DNA from: a virus
Direction: 5' to 3' (one strand)
IMG/VR virus record: IMGVR_UViG_3300034105_002437
Coordinates: 47,220-111,219 of that record
DNA length: 64,000 nucleotides
Shown here: positions 1-5,048 of the stretch, piece after piece
How positions within the stretch are numbered: the stretch's first letter is position 1
Layout of the letters: every line of letters begins with the position of its first letter
Notes under the pieces: model-generated
What the model was told of the DNA's origin: nothing
The model's input: the letters and a program-made list of their open reading frames with translations, nothing else
Databases searched by the model: none
Program-made: the position numbers and the translations under genes

Positions 1-73
1 GAAACGGTAATTGCTGCAGCTAATTCCGTTGAGCATAGCAAATAGTGCGTCAGCAAAACAAATGGTAGTTTAT

Positions 74-148
74 GGAGGTATAACTTAACGGCGAAAGTAG
101 CTGGCTTTTAACCAGTAAATCAGAGTTCGATTCTCTGTGCCTCTACCA
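74..148 (+). tRNA. tRNA-Lys(TTT)
   Basis: Cloverleaf with acceptor GGAGGTA/TGCCTCT (two wobbles), anticodon loop CTTTTAA (TTT), TTCGATT T-loop and encoded CCA. First tRNA of the array in this window; bases 1-73 upstream show no gene. Confidence 0.93.
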
Positions 149-153
149 TATAA

Positions 154-220
154 AAACACATTTCAATAGTTTCGACTGTGATGGATAGTTTCTGTTTAGT
201 ACAGTATCCGAAGTGTGTTT
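154..220 (+). ncRNA. Structured hairpin RNA between tRNA-Lys and tRNA-Tyr
   Basis: An 11-bp basal stem (AAACACATTTC at 154-164 with GAAGTGTGTTT at 210-220, one G-U pair) encloses a nested hairpin: GGATA 183-187 with TATCC 205-209, and CTGT 192-195 with ACAG 201-204 closing a 5-nt loop. It has no coding potential and is not a cloverleaf. It may be a small RNA or a processing signal in the tRNA precursor. The structure is read from the sequence; the role is unknown. Confidence 0.5.
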
Positions 221-226
221 CTATAT

Positions 227-319
227 GGAGCAATTGATGCTATGGCGTGTGCATCGGCGGACTGTAAATCCGTCCCCTCCGGGTAAACAATCTTGGTTCG
301 ACTCCAAGTTGCTCCACCA
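227..319 (+). tRNA. tRNA-Tyr(GTA)
   Basis: Acceptor GGAGCAA/TTGCTCC, anticodon GTA, a long class II variable arm as expected for Tyr, T-loop TTCGACT, discriminator A and encoded CCA. Confidence 0.96.
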
Positions 320-509
320 AATCCCGGTACTACTTCCGTTAAAGTAGCGTTTGATTAGCGATAGAGATCCGGTGGCAGAAGACCGTTAGCGGAGTAATCC
401 TGAATCTGATAGGCAGAATCTCACTGCACACAGACTCCGAATAAATGAGATGGACAGAGTAACTGCTCAATTAAGGGCTGGCGTGGAACCCAGTAGCTTA
501 TACTAATTT
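320..509 (+). ncRNA. Long structured spacer in the tRNA array
   Basis: About 190 nt between tRNA-Tyr and tRNA-Asp with no start-led ORF and no cloverleaf. It holds a perfect hairpin CTACTT/AAGTAG (330-335 with 342-346 side, 6-nt loop) and a CGGAGT/ACTCCG pairing across roughly 50 nt. Other spacers in the array are 0-60 nt, so a separate RNA is plausible. No known RNA family was recognised. Confidence 0.35.
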
Positions 510-584
510 GGTCTCAAAGTGTTCATGGACGCACGTATGCCTGTCACGCATAAAGAAGGGGATCGTTACCCCTTGGGACCGCCA
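510..584 (+). tRNA. tRNA-Asp(GTC)
   Basis: Acceptor GGTCTCA/TGGGACC, anticodon stem ATGC/GCAT around loop CTGTCAC (GTC), discriminator G as usual for Asp, CCA encoded. Confidence 0.95.
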
Positions 585-592
585 AGTTTTAT

Positions 593-668
593 TCCGCAGT
601 AGCTCAGTCGGTAGAGTAGATGACTGTTAATCATTTGGTCGGTGGTTCGAGCCCACCCTGTGGAGCCA
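593..668 (+). tRNA. tRNA-Asn(GTT)
   Basis: Acceptor TCCGCAG/CTGTGGA, anticodon GTT, T-loop TTCGAGC, discriminator G (typical for Asn), CCA encoded. Confidence 0.95.
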
Positions 669-676
669 ATTTTTTC

Positions 677-753
677 CCGTGTGTAGCTCAGCTAGGTAGA
701 GCTCTTGGTTTGGGACCAAGTGGTCGCATGTTCGAATCGTGTCACACGGACCA
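677..753 (+). tRNA. tRNA-Pro(TGG)
   Basis: Acceptor CCGTGTG/CACACGG, perfect anticodon stem CTTGG/CCAAG around TTTGGGA (TGG), discriminator A, CCA encoded. Confidence 0.95.
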
Positions 754-762
754 ATTTCGCCT

Positions 763-798
763 TTGTTGACGGCGTATAATAGGATAAGTTGTCAACAA
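763..798 (+). repeat. 8-bp inverted repeat around a -10-like element
   Basis: TTGTTGAC (763-770) and GTCAACAA (791-798) are perfect inverted copies flanking GGCGTATAATAGG, in the spacer between tRNA-Pro and tRNA-Ala. TATAAT at 775-780 resembles a -10 box but there is no clear -35 box 17 bp upstream. It may be an operator or an RNA processing hairpin. Confidence 0.4.
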
Positions 799-806
799 CA
801 AATTTT

Positions 807-881
807 GGGCTGGTAGTGATAATGGGAGCACAGGGGCTTTGCAAGCCTTTAGTCGGGGTTCGATCCCCCGCCGGTCCACCA
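807..881 (+). tRNA. tRNA-Ala(TGC)
   Basis: Acceptor GGGCTGG/CCGGTCC (two wobbles), anticodon stem AGGGC/GCCTT around TTTGCAA (TGC), strong T-stem, discriminator A, CCA encoded. Confidence 0.94.
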
Positions 882-886
882 AATTC

Positions 887-961
887 GGTTCAGTAGCACA
901 GTGGTAGTGCAACTCCTTCATACGGAGTAGGTCGTTGGCTCGTATCCAACCTGAACCACCA
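887..961 (+). tRNA. tRNA-Met/Ile2(CAT), elongator type
   Basis: Perfect acceptor GGTTCAG/CTGAACC, anticodon stem ACTCC/GGAGT around TTCATAC (CAT), CCA encoded. The paired 1-72 position makes this an elongator-type tRNA. A modified CAT (lysidine) would make it Ile2; sequence alone does not decide. Confidence 0.92.
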
Positions 962-965
962 GTAT

Positions 966-1041
966 GGGTCTTTAACTCAGTGAACAGAGTACTTGGCTAC
1001 GAACCAAGAAGTCGTAGGTTTGAATCCTACAAGACCCTCCA
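966..1041 (+). tRNA. tRNA-Arg(ACG)
   Basis: Perfect acceptor GGGTCTT/AAGACCC, anticodon stem CTTGG/CCAAG around CTACGAA (ACG), CCA encoded. Only 4 nt separate it from tRNA-Met. Confidence 0.95.
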
Positions 1042-1267
1042 AGCCGTTCCGCTTTGTTAGCGGATACTGTGACCCACAGGATAGAAGTGAGGTGACTCTC
1101 ACGGGTGGTAGTCTTTAAACCGAAAGGCCGCTGGCAGTGCGATAACGGTCCTGGTCGGGAAGCGGGTGGAGGGTGTGTGTTACAAGGCGTTGAACCAAAC
1201 GGGGAGCCAAGTAACAACGGTGCGAGCTGACACACTAAATTACCGCCGCAGGACGCAGAGCATTTAT
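1042..1267 (+). ncRNA. 226-nt structured non-coding spacer
   Basis: It contains three consecutive perfect hairpins: TCCGCT/AGCGGA (1048-1064, 5-nt loop), CTGTG/CACAG (loop ACC) and GTGAG/CTCAC (6-nt loop). Longer-range pairings follow, such as GTGTGT with ACACAC and CGTTG with CAACG. It is more GC-rich than flanking genes and has no cloverleaf. A discrete non-coding RNA is likely but no family was recognised. Confidence 0.45.
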
Positions 1268-1341
1268 ACCCCGTTAGCTCAAAGGTAGAGCACCCGGCTG
1301 ATAACCGGGAGACAGAGGATCGTTACCTCTACAGGGTACCA
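1268..1341 (+). tRNA. tRNA-Ile(GAT)
   Basis: Anticodon stem CCCGG/CCGGG around CTGATAA (GAT), D-arm GCTC/GAGC, CCA encoded. The acceptor ACCCCGT/ACAGGGT has one C-A mismatch at the fifth pair. Confidence 0.9.
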
Positions 1342-1347
1342 AATTTT

Positions 1348-1421
1348 TTCTCGCTGGTGTAATGGCAGCATAGCGGTCTCCAAAACCGTTGGTTGGGGTT
1401 CGAGTCCCTAGCGGGAAGCCA
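1348..1421 (+). tRNA. tRNA-Trp(CCA)
   Basis: Acceptor TTCTCGC/GCGGGAA, anticodon loop CTCCAAA (CCA), discriminator G (the Trp identity base), encoded CCA. It ends 21 nt before the next start codon. Confidence 0.94.
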
Positions 1422-1442
1422 ATTTTTATAAAGGTGATTGAT

Positions 1443-1931
1443 ATGAAAAAGTTCGACATAGAAGAAGTCAAAACATTCCTTGCAAAACAAGGACAAGATA
1501 CCAAAGTGTACCTTGGTGCTGACTCTGAAAGAATTAGAGTTAACGGTGTTTGGTATGCTGATTATGCTTTGGCTGTCGTAGTTCATATTGATGGCCGCCA
1601 CGGTTGTAAGATATTTGGTTATGTAGATAGAGAAATGGATTATGACCATAAGAAAAGTAAACCTGCTATGCGTCTGATGACAGAAGTATACAAGGTTTCA
1701 GAATTGTTCCAAAACTTGGCTGACGTATTAGAAGATTTTCATGTTGAAGTTCATTTGGACTTGAACAAATCTGATGAATTCGGAAGTTCATGTGTTGTGC
1801 AACAAGCAATAGGTTATATCAAAGGTACATGTAACATGACACCGATGGTTAAACCAGATGCACCTGCTGCTAGTTTCTGTGCCGATAGATTGAAAAGAAT
1901 CTTGGCCGAACAAGAAGCAGTGCATGTCTAA
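1443..1931 (+). CDS. YkuK/DUF458-like RNase H-fold protein
   Basis: 162-residue soluble protein. The start at 1443 follows an AAAGGTGAT ribosome-binding site; an earlier in-frame ATG lies inside tRNA-Trp. The N-terminal YLGADSERI and the later VHLDLN resemble the acidic strands of the DUF458/YkuK family, predicted RNase H-like nucleases. It sits alone among tRNA genes, which would suit a role in RNA turnover, but that is inference. The family call is from memory of its pattern. Confidence 0.6.
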   Translation: MKKFDIEEVKTFLAKQGQDTKVYLGADSERIRVNGVWYADYALAVVVHIDGRHGCKIFGYVDREMDYDHKKSKPAMRLMTEVYKVSELFQNLADVLEDFHVEVHLDLNKSDEFGSSCVVQQAIGYIKGTCNMTPMVKPDAPAASFCADRLKRILAEQEAVHV

Positions 1932-1937
1932 CAGACC

Positions 1938-2045
1938 CCCAAAGTAATTAAGTTTACTTTGGGCAGTGCTTAGTGTAGTGGTCTGCACCTCTCGCTGTGA
2001 CCGAGATAGTATGAGTTCGATCCTCATAGTGCTGCCCAAAGTAAA
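1938..2045 (+). repeat. Repeat pair extending the tRNA-His acceptor stem
   Basis: TTTACTTTGGG just before the tRNA-His body and CCCAAAGTAAA overlapping its 3' end are perfect complements, so the acceptor helix can run about 11 bp past the normal end. CCCAAAGTAA at 1938-1947 can instead pair with TTACTTTGGG at 1954-1963, forming a competing upstream hairpin. This could control 5' processing. Seen directly; function unknown. Confidence 0.6.
1963..2038 (+). tRNA. tRNA-His(GTG)
   Basis: Anticodon loop CTGTGAC (GTG). The encoded G at -1 (1963) can pair with C73, the hallmark of tRNA-His. Acceptor CAGTGCT/AGTGCTG, T-loop TTCGATC, CCA encoded at 2036-2038. Confidence 0.93.
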
Positions 2046-2048
2046 TTT

Positions 2049-2123
2049 GCCTTGTTAACTCAGCGGTAGAGTGTCTCCCTTACAAGGAGAAGGTCGGCGG
2101 TTCGATCCCGTCACAAGGTACCA
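2049..2123 (+). tRNA. tRNA-Val(TAC)
   Basis: Acceptor GCCTTGT/ACAAGGT, perfect anticodon stem TCTCC/GGAGA around CTTACAA (TAC), CCA encoded. Confidence 0.95.
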
Positions 2124-2127
2124 ACAT

Positions 2128-2203
2128 GCTGCTTTAGCTGATGTGGTCATAGCGCTGGTTTGAAGAACCAGTGAAAGAGGTTCGATCCCTCTAGGCAGCA
2201 CCA
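2128..2203 (+). tRNA. tRNA-Phe(GAA)
   Basis: Acceptor GCTGCTT/AGGCAGC, anticodon stem CTGGT/ACCAG around TTGAAGA (GAA), T-loop TTCGATC, CCA encoded. Confidence 0.94.
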
Positions 2204-2211
2204 ATTATTAT

Positions 2212-2288
2212 ACCCAAGTGACGAAATTGGCAAACGTGTCTCTCTCAAAAGGAGAATTTTGTGGGTTCGAATCCCATCTTGGGTACCA
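2212..2288 (+). tRNA. tRNA-Leu(CAA) with a short variable loop
   Basis: Acceptor ACCCAAG/CTTGGGT, anticodon loop CTCAAAA (CAA), discriminator A, CCA encoded. The D-arm is Leu-like (GAAATTGGCA). The variable region is only about five bases (ATTTT) instead of the long class II arm usual for bacterial Leu tRNAs. Confidence 0.88.
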
Positions 2289-2289
2289 T

Positions 2290-2363
2290 GCTCTCATAGT
2301 ATAATGGCATTACACATCCTTGGTAAGGATGAAAACCAAGTTCAATCCTTGGTGGGAGCACCA
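2290..2363 (+). tRNA. tRNA-Thr(GGT)
   Basis: Acceptor GCTCTCA/TGGGAGC, anticodon stem CATCC/GGATG around TTGGTAA (GGT), discriminator A, CCA encoded. A possible minus-strand ORF ends inside it. Confidence 0.93.
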
Positions 2364-2512
2364 ATATTTTTTATTTCATCCAGTACAAAAAGCTGTTGCC
2401 TTGTTTCAAAGGATGGTGTAAAATCATTGCTGTTGGTGAATGATTTTGTTTCTTGATATGATTCCAATTTATTGGCCATATCGTATAAATCTTTAACATA
2501 ATTTTTTTCCAT
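2342..2512 (-). CDS. Possible 56-residue minus-strand protein in the tRNA array
   Basis: Open frame beginning MEKNYVKDLYDMANKLES, of ordinary hydrophilic composition, not recognised. It fills the only large gap between tRNAs on this side. AATAAATACTT lies directly before the ATG and resembles the late-promoter core of this phage, but no ribosome-binding site is visible and the 3' end overlaps tRNA-Thr. It may be a real late gene or chance. Confidence 0.3.
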   Translation of the reverse strand: MEKNYVKDLYDMANKLESYQETKSFTNSNDFTPSFETRQQLFVLDEIKNIGAPTKD

Positions 2513-2525
2513 AGAAGTATTTATT

Positions 2526-2602
2526 GCCCCGGTGACGGAATTGGTATACGTGTTGGTCTTAGAAGCCAAATTTTGAGAGTTCGAGTCTCTCCTGGGGCAC
2601 CA
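2526..2602 (+). tRNA. tRNA-Leu(TAG) with a short variable loop
   Basis: Acceptor GCCCCGG/CTGGGGC, anticodon stem TTGGT/GCCAA around CTTAGAA (TAG), discriminator A, CCA encoded. Like tRNA-Leu(CAA) it has a five-base variable loop (ATTTT), unlike the class II tRNA-Leu(TAA) at 2762. Confidence 0.9.
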
Positions 2603-2610
2603 AGTTTTTA

Positions 2611-2678
2611 GTTACAGTCAGTACTGTGGGAAGTACAGGTGGACAACACCAGGACAAGGTTCGAATCCAAACTGTAAT
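2611..2678 (+). pseudogene. Degenerate tRNA-like element
   Basis: A perfect 7-bp acceptor TTACAGT/ACTGTAA, a D-stem GTAC/GTAC and a TTCGAAT T-loop are present. The T-stem keeps only two pairs, the anticodon arm (GGTG/CACC) has no U33 in a normal loop, and no CCA is encoded. It lies in line with real tRNA genes, so it is probably a decayed tRNA or a tRNA-like RNA. Confidence 0.5.
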
Positions 2679-2682
2679 TTTT

Positions 2683-2757
2683 CTGGCGTTAGTATAATGG
2701 ACAATACAGTAGGCTTCTACCCTTCTAATGGGAGTTCGATTCTCTCACGCCGGACCA
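2683..2757 (+). tRNA. tRNA-Arg(TCT)
   Basis: Acceptor CTGGCGT/ACGCCGG, anticodon loop CTTCTAC (TCT), one mismatch in the anticodon stem, T-loop TTCGATT, CCA encoded. Confidence 0.9.
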
Positions 2758-2761
2758 GATT

Positions 2762-2844
2762 GCGAGTATGGTGGAATAGGTAGACACAAGAGACTTAAAA
2801 TCTCTCGCTTCGGCGTACCGGTTCGATTCCGGTTACTCGTACCA
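2762..2844 (+). tRNA. tRNA-Leu(TAA), class II
   Basis: Acceptor GCGAGTA/TACTCGT, anticodon stem AGAGA/TCTCT around CTTAAAA (TAA), long variable arm CGCTTCGGCG with a TTCG loop, discriminator A, CCA encoded. Confidence 0.95.
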
Positions 2845-2862
2845 AGTATACCAAAATATTGG

Positions 2863-2891
2863 TTGACAGTTGAATAGAAAGCATATATAAT
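2863..2891 (+). promoter_or_regulatory. Consensus sigma70 promoter for the distal tRNA genes
   Basis: TTGACA (2863-2868), a 17-bp spacer and TATAAT (2886-2891): full consensus on both boxes. Predicted start just upstream of tRNA-Gly(GCC). Confidence 0.85.
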
Positions 2892-2900
2892 AACTCTATT

Positions 2901-2975
2901 GCGGGTATGGTGCTAGTGGTAACACAAGACCTTGCCAAGGTTTAGTTGTGAGTTCGATTCTCACTACCCGCTCCA
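2901..2975 (+). tRNA. tRNA-Gly(GCC)
   Basis: Perfect acceptor GCGGGTA/TACCCGC, anticodon GCC in a CCTTGCCAAGG arm, discriminator T (usual for Gly), CCA encoded. Confidence 0.95.
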
Positions 2976-2980
2976 GATTC

Positions 2981-3054
2981 GCCCTATTAGTATAATGGTA
3001 TTACACCTGTTTTGTAATCAGGTTACGGCAGTTCGATTCTGTCATGGGGCACCA
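2981..3054 (+). tRNA. tRNA-Thr(TGT)
   Basis: Acceptor GCCCTAT/ATGGGGC, anticodon loop TTTGTAA (TGT) on a CCTG/CAGG stem, discriminator A, CCA encoded. Confidence 0.94.
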
Positions 3055-3062
3055 AATAAGTA

Positions 3063-3091
3063 TTGACTACAACAGATTTTTAGTGTATAAT
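3063..3091 (+). promoter_or_regulatory. Sigma70-like promoter upstream of tRNA-Gly(TCC)
   Basis: TTGACT (3063-3068), 17-bp spacer, TATAAT (3086-3091). It would transcribe tRNA-Gly(TCC), the degenerate tRNA and the co-chaperonin gene. Confidence 0.8.
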
Positions 3092-3100
3092 AGTTTATGT

Positions 3101-3174
3101 GCGGGATTAGTTTAATGGTAAAACAGCAGATTTCCAATCTTCGGTCATCAGTTCGATTCTGATATCCCGCTCCA
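3101..3174 (+). tRNA. tRNA-Gly(TCC)
   Basis: Perfect acceptor GCGGGAT/ATCCCGC, anticodon arm AGATTTCCAATCT (TCC), discriminator T, CCA encoded. Confidence 0.95.
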
Positions 3175-3180
3175 TTTAAT

Positions 3181-3247
3181 GCGGTCGTTATAGAACAGTT
3201 TAGGTGTCCAACTTAAGCAGTATGTGCGAATCATACAGGCCGCTCCA
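3181..3247 (+). pseudogene. D-arm-poor Gly-like tRNA remnant
   Basis: Acceptor GCGGTCG/AGGCCGC pairs except for the last position, the T-arm GTATG/CATAC is intact, and discriminator T plus CCA are present. The D-arm is almost absent and the T-loop reads TGCGAAT. The best anticodon fold gives TCC but with G at position 33; a CCA reading needs a poor stem. Probably a decayed copy of the neighbouring tRNA-Gly, though a functional truncated tRNA cannot be excluded. Confidence 0.5.
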
Positions 3248-3265
3248 TTTATTTTTGAGGTCATT

Positions 3266-3511
3266 ATGAACATCACACCACTTGCAAATAAAATTGTTAT
3301 TAAACGAATCGAAGGTTCTAAGCAAACAGAATCAGGCATCATTCTACAGAGAACAGATGAACCTGATAGAGCAGAAGTTATGGCCATCGGTCCTGATGTT
3401 GATGAAGTTTCTGTTGGTGATATTGTTCTTTTGGATTGGAATGCTGCAATGAAATCCGGCGACTACTATGTTGCCAAAATTGATGGCGTAGTTTTCGTAT
3501 ACGGAGAATAA
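3266..3511 (+). CDS. GroES-like co-chaperonin
   Basis: 81 residues with the whole GroES fold pattern: start ITPLANKIVIKRIE, mobile-loop tail SGIIL, VMAIGP, VSVGDIVLL and a C-terminal VDGVVFVYGE-like strand. It should cap the host GroEL ring, as T4 gp31 does for capsid-protein folding. It is shorter than E. coli GroES (97 residues), mainly in the mobile and roof loops. ATG 3266 follows TGAGGTC; an upstream in-frame ATG lies in the tRNA remnant. Confidence 0.85.
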   Translation: MNITPLANKIVIKRIEGSKQTESGIILQRTDEPDRAEVMAIGPDVDEVSVGDIVLLDWNAAMKSGDYYVAKIDGVVFVYGE

Positions 3512-3512
3512 A

Positions 3513-3734
3513 ATGTCTGATGGTGGTAAAGGTTCTAACCCAAGACCATTTAGTGTTTCACAGGAAACATTTGGTGATAACTTTGATGCAATCTTTCGTA
3601 AGCCATCACCAAAAGAAATAGAAGATGCTAAAGCCGAACAAGAAGAATTCGATAGAATCTTAGAAGATAATCTTAAACGCACTAGGCATGAATTCGATAA
3701 AAACGTTATTATGAAACCTGAATTTTTCGAATAA
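3513..3734 (+). CDS. Small conserved phage protein, unknown function
   Basis: 73 residues starting MSDGGKGSNPRPFSV, highly charged, with a predicted helix in the second half (KEIEDAKAEQEEF). It starts one base after the co-chaperonin stop, so the two are probably co-translated. I associate this start with small proteins in other T4-like phages but know no function. Confidence 0.65.
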   Translation: MSDGGKGSNPRPFSVSQETFGDNFDAIFRKPSPKEIEDAKAEQEEFDRILEDNLKRTRHEFDKNVIMKPEFFE

Positions 3735-3741
3735 ATATTAT

Positions 3742-3814
3742 AGCGGGTTGGTGAAACAGTATCACAGTGGGCTCATAATCCTCAGTTCCGGTGCAAATCC
3801 GTGACCCGCAACCA
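3742..3814 (+). tRNA. Initiator-like tRNA-fMet(CAT)
   Basis: Anticodon loop CTCATAA (CAT). The first base pair of the acceptor is mismatched (A1-A72), the 3' end reads CCCGCAACCA as in bacterial tRNA-fMet, the anticodon stem is G-rich on its 5' side, and the T-loop is TGCAAAT, like the initiator TTCAAAT. These are initiator features; the elongator CAT tRNA at 887 lacks them. Confidence 0.82.
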
Positions 3815-3815
3815 A

Positions 3816-4589
3816 TTACTCTCTATACATATTAGATAAGAATTCTGCCTCAGGAATTCTAGTTCTTGTATTCTTACTACCAAGAACAACAACAATCCTA
3901 TTCCCAATATTAGTGTCCAAGAATAATGTTATGCATCCACCAGATGCACTAATGTATCCTGTTTTACTGACAACAATATTTTGGTGAGTGCCAATCAATG
4001 GATTGGTATTACGAAAAACAAACCACTTATTTTTAATTTGTATTTTTATTTCAGACTTACGGCTAGCGTATCTGATGTTGCCATAGAAACTCGCTTCTCT
4101 TGTAAGTTTAATTAATTGTCTTGCAGTACTAACATTTCGTGCATCTAATCCAGTTGGTTCATACACAACCGTATTTGTCATTTCCAAACTTCTAATTTTT
4201 TGGTTCATTGCTTGTACACATTCGACCAATCCACCAGGATAATGTTCACAAAGAGTTAGTGCAGCTCTATTGTCACTGGCTGTTATTGTTAGGTTTATTA
4301 ATTCCAACCTAGTTAATTTTTGATTGTTTCTTGGTAACTTGTCGGCCAATTTTGTTGTCATTGTTATTTTTTCATCAACATTTTGGTTTGCATCTAAGAC
4401 AACCATAACAGTCAACAGTTTTGTTATACTAGCAATTGGCCGGACCACATCAATATTTTCACCATCAATAATATTACCACGTATATCCGATATCAACCAG
4501 GATTTTGCGGTGATGGGTTTTGCTGAGACAACTTGTTGATTAAAAAGTATGGTGAAAAATAGCAAATAAGTAAAAATTTTGTATAACAA
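3816..4589 (-). CDS. D-alanyl-D-alanine peptidase (PBP7/S11 family), secreted
   Basis: 257 residues with an N-terminal signal peptide (hydrophobic 5-17, Ala at 23). All three S11 motifs are present: SITK at 54-57 (catalytic Ser54, Lys57), SDN at 105-107 and KTG at 209-211. Related enzymes (PBP7, DacA) cut D-Ala peptides or crosslinks in periplasmic peptidoglycan. It lacks the C-terminal membrane anchor domain of DacA and matches the short PBP7 type. Last gene of a minus-strand operon with two other small exported or membrane proteins, so it probably remodels the host wall late in infection. Confidence 0.88.
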   Translation of the reverse strand: MLYKIFTYLLFFTILFNQQVVSAKPITAKSWLISDIRGNIIDGENIDVVRPIASITKLLTVMVVLDANQNVDEKITMTTKLADKLPRNNQKLTRLELINLTITASDNRAALTLCEHYPGGLVECVQAMNQKIRSLEMTNTVVYEPTGLDARNVSTARQLIKLTREASFYGNIRYASRKSEIKIQIKNKWFVFRNTNPLIGTHQNIVVSKTGYISASGGCITLFLDTNIGNRIVVVLGSKNTRTRIPEAEFLSNMYRE

Positions 4590-4614
4590 TCAAACACCTC
4601 ATCAAAGTTTTGAA

Positions 4615-4905
4615 TCATGGTGATTCAATTTGTGGTTTACAAGCTCTAGCATTATTAAATGAGGTTGTGTATATGGATTTCTTTTCACCTTTTTGACTGG
4701 TGGTAACCAAACATTTGTATTCACAGACTTGTAATCCTTTTTCATTCGTAAAACTCTTTTCCAATTGACAATAGTTCTTATCGTTAATTGAAGATGCTTT
4801 TGTATATATGATAGCATCCGGCATAAAATTTATATTGATGGTCGGATGAGTAACCATCAACGTTGCACTGGTTGTCAACAATGTAAAAAGTAATTTATTT
4901 TTCAT
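4615..4905 (-). CDS. Small exported Cys-containing protein
   Basis: 96 residues starting MKNKLLFTLLTTSATLM, a probable signal peptide, then a hydrophilic region with four cysteines that could form disulfides in the periplasm. Its ATG overlaps the stop of the upstream 48-residue gene (ATGA), so the two are translationally coupled. No recognised family. Confidence 0.7.
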   Translation of the reverse strand: MKNKLLFTLLTTSATLMVTHPTININFMPDAIIYTKASSINDKNYCQLEKSFTNEKGLQVCEYKCLVTTSQKGEKKSIYTTSFNNARACKPQIESP

Positions 4906-5048
4906 CTATAGTCTTTGGTATACCACCAAACAAAGGTCAATAGTCCTGATCCGACCAATAGAATGAATACGTAAAAGAATAAAATAAATTTACCAAGACC
5001 AACATTGTCAAATACCCATTCTAAAAATGTGTACTTATTTTTTTTCAT
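4902..5048 (-). CDS. 48-residue single-pass membrane protein
   Basis: Reads MKKNKYTFLEWVFDNVGLGK, then one hydrophobic segment (about 20-42) and a YTKDYR tail. It starts inside the last codons of the upstream coiled-coil gene and ends in an ATGA overlap with the next gene, fitting a compact operon. Function unknown; its topology would suit an inner-membrane accessory protein. Confidence 0.7.
   Translation of the reverse strand: MKKNKYTFLEWVFDNVGLGKFILFFYVFILLVGSGLLTFVWWYTKDYR

Noticed and set aside
972-1504. Minus-strand ORFs of 76-87 residues across tRNA genes
   Set aside because: They are the complement of tRNA-Arg, tRNA-Ile and tRNA-Trp and of the structured spacer; no ribosome-binding site.
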